Part shown: positions 60,700-64,000 of the stretch, piece after piece
Layout: each line of letters opens with the position of its first letter
Position numbering within the stretch: the first letter of the stretch is position 1
DNA from: Acidobacteriota bacterium
GTDB lineage: Bacteria > Acidobacteriota > UBA890 > WLXD01
Length of the DNA: 64,000 bases
Direction: 5' to 3'
Assembly (NCBI GenBank): GCA_012103255.1
Contig: WLXD01000002.1
Coordinates: forward strand, 124,001-188,000
The notes under the pieces: model-generated
Database searches by the model: none
What the model saw: only the letters and a program-made list of their open reading frames with translations
Told to the model about the DNA's origin: nothing
Program-made: the position numbers and the translations under genes

Positions 60700-62055
60700 T
60701 CAGCCGCGGAGATCCGCGTTCGGCAAGATTTCGTCCATCAGGTGGGTGTCGTAGTCCCCAGCTATGAAGCCTGGGTGTTCGAGCACCTTCCGCAGTAGCG
60801 GGATATTGGTTCTGATCCCTTCGATCACCATGAGGTCAAGGCTGCGTCGCATGCGGGCGATCGCTTCTTCCCGGTCGCGCCCGTGAACCACCACTTTGGC
60901 GATCATTGAATCGTAGAAGGGCGAAACGAACGTCTGTTCGTGTGCCGCCGTATCGACGCGAACACCGGGTCCCTTCGGAATATTGAAGGCGGTGATCTGC
61001 CCGGGCGCCGGCGCCAGCGTTTCGGGATCCTCGGCGTTGATACGACACTCGATCGCGTGCCCGCGGAAACCGATCTCGTCTTGAGTGAAACGCATGGGCG
61101 CACCACCGGCGACGAGAATCTGCTCTTTCACCAGGTCCACAAGGGTCACTTCCTCGGTAATCGGATGCTCGACCTGGATTCGCGTGTTCATCTCCATGAA
61201 GTAGTGCTTCCCATCGCCATCGACGAGAAACTCCATGGTACCGGCTGAGTAGTAATCGAGATGCGACGCCCCTCGGACCGCGTCAGCCCAGATCGCCTCG
61301 CGCTGTTCCTGGGTGAGGCCAGCGGTAGGCGTCTCCTCGATTAGCTTCTGATACTTGCGCTGAACGCTGCACTCACGCTCACCGAGATGAATCAAGTTGC
61401 CGTGTTTGTCGCCGAGAAGCTGAACCTCGATATGACGCGGACGGGCGAGATACTTCTCCATGTAGATCTCGCCGTTGCCAAAGTTCGCTTCAGCCTCTCG
61501 CGACGCCGTCTGGAATGCCTTCGTGATCTCATCAGAGCGCAGGACCACCCGCATGCCCTTGCCTCCGCCACCCGCCGCAGCCTTCAACAAAACTGGGTAG
61601 CCGATCGAGGCCGCAACCTCCTCGGCCTCCGCAATGCTCGTGATGGGTCCAGGCGACCCCGGCATCATCGGCAGTCCGGCTTCGAGCATCAATTTCTTCG
61701 CTTCGGCTTTGTCTCCCATGCGCCGGATGTGTTCGGGTGACGGACCGATAAAAGTCAGGCCGCACGTCTCAGCTACTTCGGCGAAGTGCGCGTTCTCAGA
61801 CAGGAGTCCGTAGCCAGGATGGATCGCATCGACCTTCATTGCCTCGGCCGCTGCGATCACCGAGGCGATATTCAGATAGGACTCCGTCACCGGTCCCGGT
61901 CCGATGCAAACGGCCTCGTCGGCAAAACTCACGTGAAGCGAGTCCCGATCTGCCTCGGAGTACACGGCCACGGGTCGGATGCCCAGGTCGCGGCACGCCC
62001 AGATGATGCGCAGTGCGATCTCGCCACGGTTCGCTACGAGAATAGATTCGATCAT
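60700..62055 (-). CDS. accC: Acetyl-CoA carboxylase biotin carboxylase subunit
   Basis: Carboxylates the biotin on AccB using ATP and bicarbonate. The 451 residues have ILVANRGEIALRIIWACRDL, the ATP-grasp core MRRMGDKAEAKKLMLEAG and KAAAGGGGKGMRVVLRSDE, ERECSVQRKYQKLIEETPTA and MEMNTRIQVEHPITEEVTLV. Length is typical (about 450). It lies 12 nt after accB, the standard accBC pair, and works with AccA at 26363-27316. Confidence 0.96.
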   Translation of the reverse strand: MIESILVANRGEIALRIIWACRDLGIRPVAVYSEADRDSLHVSFADEAVCIGPGPVTESYLNIASVIAAAEAMKVDAIHPGYGLLSENAHFAEVAETCGLTFIGPSPEHIRRMGDKAEAKKLMLEAGLPMMPGSPGPITSIAEAEEVAASIGYPVLLKAAAGGGGKGMRVVLRSDEITKAFQTASREAEANFGNGEIYMEKYLARPRHIEVQLLGDKHGNLIHLGERECSVQRKYQKLIEETPTAGLTQEQREAIWADAVRGASHLDYYSAGTMEFLVDGDGKHYFMEMNTRIQVEHPITEEVTLVDLVKEQILVAGGAPMRFTQDEIGFRGHAIECRINAEDPETLAPAPGQITAFNIPKGPGVRVDTAAHEQTFVSPFYDSMIAKVVVHGRDREEAIARMRRSLDLMVIEGIRTNIPLLRKVLEHPGFIAGDYDTHLMDEILPNADLRG

Positions 62056-62067
62056 GCTCGGCGTTGC

Positions 62068-62523
62068 CTAGCTCGCGCGAATGGCGAACAGCTCTTGCCC
62101 GTATTCAACGGGCTGACCGTTCTCCTGAAGGATCGCCACGACCTCGCCATCGACGTCAGCGGTGATCTCGTTCATGAGCTTCATCGCTTCGACGATGCAG
62201 AGCGTCTGCCCCGAGGTGACCTGATCTCCCACCTGCACGAACGCGTCCGCTGCCGGCTCCGGAGACGTATAGAAGGTCCCGACCATCGGCGATTTGATCA
62301 CGTGGGCGTCGCCGTAGGACGGCTCGGTCCCAGCAGCAGATTCCGCACCAGATTCCGTTGGCGCCACAGGCGCAGCCACGAGTCCGCCGGTCGCCGCCAC
62401 CATGCCCACCTGTGCCTCTGGCCGTCGGATACGCACGGTGACACCGTGCTGTTCGAGTTCGATCTCAGCGAGATTCTTCTCGATCGCCAGATCGGCAAGC
62501 TTGCGAATGTTATCGATATCCAC
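62068..62523 (-). CDS. accB: Biotin carboxyl carrier protein of acetyl-CoA carboxylase
   Basis: Carries biotin between AccC and AccA/AccD. The 151 residues have an N-terminal helix ([20 protein letters not shown]), an Ala/Pro-rich linker and a C-terminal biotinyl domain with [20 protein letters not shown] and the biotin lysine in [12 protein letters not shown] near residue 115. GGAGGG lies six nt before the ATG. TATTCT about 17 nt further up could be a -10, without a clear -35. Confidence 0.96.
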   Translation of the reverse strand: MDIDNIRKLADLAIEKNLAEIELEQHGVTVRIRRPEAQVGMVAATGGLVAAPVAPTESGAESAAGTEPSYGDAHVIKSPMVGTFYTSPEPAADAFVQVGDQVTSGQTLCIVEAMKLMNEITADVDGEVVAILQENGQPVEYGQELFAIRAS

Positions 62524-62569
62524 TGTCCCTCCTACGGTCGCGAGAGAATACCACCGGCTGCCGGGGGGT

Positions 62570-63622
62570 TCATTCGCCCTTTCCCGCCTCCAGCACCGTC
62601 GTCGGTAAGTCGTTGAGGCGTCGCGCGCCGGCGGATGTGACCTCGATCATGTCCTCGAGACGGATCCCGCCCTCCCCCCGGATATAGACCCCGGGCTCAA
62701 CCGTCACAACCATCCCCGGTTCCAACACATCGGTCGACTGCGACGAGAGTCGAGGGCCTTCGTGAACTTCAAGCCCGACGCCGTGGCCCAGGCTGTGAGT
62801 GAAGCGATCCGCCAGTCCGTAGTCCGAAAGCACGGCTCGCGCGGCCGCATCCACGTCGACCGCCGCTACTCCCGGGGCTATCCGATCGATGGCTGCCTGG
62901 CGAGCCTCGTCGACGGCGGCATGGATCTCGGTCCACCGAGCTGAATCTCGAGCCACGCTGACGGAGCGTGTGATGTCGCTGCAGTACCCATCGACGACGA
63001 CCCGTTCTCCGGCAACAAGCGTGGCGCCCGTCGGACGCGCATGCGGCAGAGCGCCTCGGTGCGCCGACGCCACGATTGGGGCGAAAGACATGGCTTCTGC
63101 GCCGAGTTGTCGGACTCGATACTCAATCTCCGTGGCAACGTCCTTCTCCGACACGCCGACGTTCATGAAACAGGTGGCTACATCGGCAAGCACGCGTTCC
63201 ATCAGGCGAAGCGCTTCCTGGATATGAGTCACTTCGTCGGCCGACTTCAGCATGCGGGCCCGAGCTACTGGGGACGGGAGTTCGGTTGGCGGGGCCGACA
63301 GACAGTTCGCGACCTCCGTCCAGTTTGCGTGGGACAGCTTGGAAGGATCTGCGCCGATGCGGGCCTCGCTCGTCCGAGAGAGGGCCTTGGCTAGCGAGCC
63401 AACGACGATCCGGCAGTCCCAGTATTTGGCCTCGACGCTGGCCTGCTCTTCGTATCGGGAGTCCGTGAGAAGGAGCTTCGTCGACTCGTCGACGAAGAGC
63501 CAGCCGTTGCTTCCGGTGAAGCCGCTCAGATAGCGAACATCGGCGGGGTCGGTGACCAGATACGCGTCGAGTCCGGCAGAGCTGAGACTCCGCCGGACTC
63601 GCGCGATACGTTGGGTTTCGAT
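62570..63622 (-). CDS. M24-family Xaa-Pro aminopeptidase-like protein, start unclear
   Basis: The frame shows a full Xaa-Pro dipeptidase plan: N-terminal creatinase domain ([35 protein letters not shown]), then the pita-bread domain with [43 protein letters not shown] and [11 protein letters not shown]. No ATG, GTG or TTG lies between the in-frame stop at 63638-63640 and ATG 63253, which would omit the whole N-terminal domain. ATC 63622 is given only as a place-holder start. The metal loop is shortened: VVVDGYCSD has Asp-x4-Asp where the family has Asp-x10-Asp. It may be inactive, use a rare start or contain an error. Confidence 0.75.
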   Translation of the reverse strand: METQRIARVRRSLSSAGLDAYLVTDPADVRYLSGFTGSNGWLFVDESTKLLLTDSRYEEQASVEAKYWDCRIVVGSLAKALSRTSEARIGADPSKLSHANWTEVANCLSAPPTELPSPVARARMLKSADEVTHIQEALRLMERVLADVATCFMNVGVSEKDVATEIEYRVRQLGAEAMSFAPIVASAHRGALPHARPTGATLVAGERVVVDGYCSDITRSVSVARDSARWTEIHAAVDEARQAAIDRIAPGVAAVDVDAAARAVLSDYGLADRFTHSLGHGVGLEVHEGPRLSSQSTDVLEPGMVVTVEPGVYIRGEGGIRLEDMIEVTSAGARRLNDLPTTVLEAGKGE

Positions 63623-63632
63623 AGTGCGCCCG

Positions 63633-64000
63633 CTAACTCACCGTATAGACAACTTGGTTTGATCTCGCGATGACCTCGCCGGTGTTCGGATCTCGCGCCT
63701 CGGCGGTGATGACGATCACGGCGCCCGAGTCGTGAGCGATGATCGCATTGATCGCCTCGCCGAGAGTATCGGTCAGAGAATCACCCGGCGTCACCAGGGA
63801 AGCGGGATCGAAAGCACCGGTATCAGTAGTGTCGCTTCGAATCGAGAAGCGCACCGGAACGCCGACCAGGGCGGACGCTGTGCGCTGCGACGTCACCGTA
63901 GCGATCAACTCGGTCGGCGCACCGACCGTGCCGTTCGCGGTGGTCGATGTGTCCCCGAACGTCAGAGTCATCGACGCCTCGGCCTGGACATGCGTCGTGA
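63633..64000 (-). CDS. Ig-like/adhesin-type secreted protein, C-terminal part
   Basis: This frame enters from the right edge and stops at TAG 63633-63635, so only the last 121 residues are visible. They look like a beta-rich Ig-like or invasin-type repeat: LTFGDTSTTANGTVGAPTEL, IATVTSQRTASALVGVPVRF and AVIVITAEARDPNTGEVIAR, with the alternating Val/Thr pattern of such domains. No full domain call is possible from this piece. It ends 11 nt before the place-holder start of the M24 gene. Confidence 0.6.
   Translation of the reverse strand, partial: TTHVQAEASMTLTFGDTSTTANGTVGAPTELIATVTSQRTASALVGVPVRFSIRSDTTDTGAFDPASLVTPGDSLTDTLGEAINAIIAHDSGAVIVITAEARDPNTGEVIARSNQVVYTVS

Noticed and set aside
1-64000. 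CRISPR arrays, insertion sequences, prophage or integrase genes
   Set aside because: No regularly spaced repeats, transposase motifs, terminal inverted repeats or phage genes were seen; gene content is continuous core functions.

Overview
The window comes from a GC-rich, double-membraned (Gram-negative) bacterium. LpxB and an MsbA-like exporter imply lipid A, and there are a type II/IV pseudopilin, a PilW-like TPR protein and a polyprenyl-phosphate glycosyltransferase. Gene content is mostly chromosomal core; I see no phage, transposon, CRISPR array, rRNA or tRNA. The orders rimP-nusA-infB-DUF503-rbfA-nrnA-truB-rpsO-pnp, dnaE-accA and DUF374/msbA/lpxB resemble lineages formerly grouped as Deltaproteobacteria (Myxococcota, Desulfobacterota, Binatota and relatives). 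That placement is inferred from gene order only.

Layout. (1) 1-22156, all minus strand: a near-continuous gene-expression block, rimP to frr (22156 down to 9110), joins the rimP-pnp cluster directly to rplM-rpsI-rpsB-tsf-pyrH-frr. It runs on into a GT-C-type membrane protein, a MurU/AmgK-like nucleotidyltransferase and sugar kinase pair, asnS, then phospholipid genes (pgpA, plsY, gpsA) with a CinA-type amidase and a truncated TPR gene. (2) 22406-24662, plus: threonine synthase, tatA, tatC. (3) 43223 down to 24651, minus: a homocysteine methyltransferase/methylene-THF reductase fusion, lpxB, msbA, a DUF374 acyltransferase, yicC, gmk, rpoZ, coaBC, a family 4 uracil-DNA glycosylase, priA, dnaE, an unknown gene, accA, recJ. 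(4) 43404-51132, plus: an exopolysaccharide or O-antigen-type cluster of five glycosyltransferases, a WcaJ-type phosphoglycosyltransferase and UDP-glucuronate decarboxylase. (5) 55568 down to 51155, minus: ComEA-like protein, pseudopilin, gcvT, gcvH, an Asp/Glu racemase, aroB. (6) 55737-57188, plus: proS. (7) 64000 down to 57198, minus: a truncated Ig-like protein, an anomalous M24 peptidase, accB, accC, an NSS transporter with a 36-residue MetS-like partner, aroA, aroK.

Packing is tight. No stretch over about 250 bases lacks a gene, and 4-nt start/stop overlaps are common. The longest gaps are divergent or leader regions (15080-15269, 15528-15676, 22157-22405, 43224-43403, 55569-55736). Several hold promoter-like sequences with -35 TTG followed 17-18 nt later by TAnnnT, often preceded by TGC.

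The main points for a second look are: a nine-G run that ends nusA early while an acidic tail stays open in another frame; an M24 peptidase with no usual start codon for its N-terminal domain and a shortened metal-binding loop; an AmgK-like kinase lacking the usual Mg-binding Asp; regularly alternating TTGA/ATGA overlaps in the glycosyltransferase operon; an unannotatably small MetS-like gene; and a structured rpsO leader. No clearly new multi-gene system was recognised; the best candidates are the GT-C/MurU/AmgK module and the single unknown gene between dnaE and accA.
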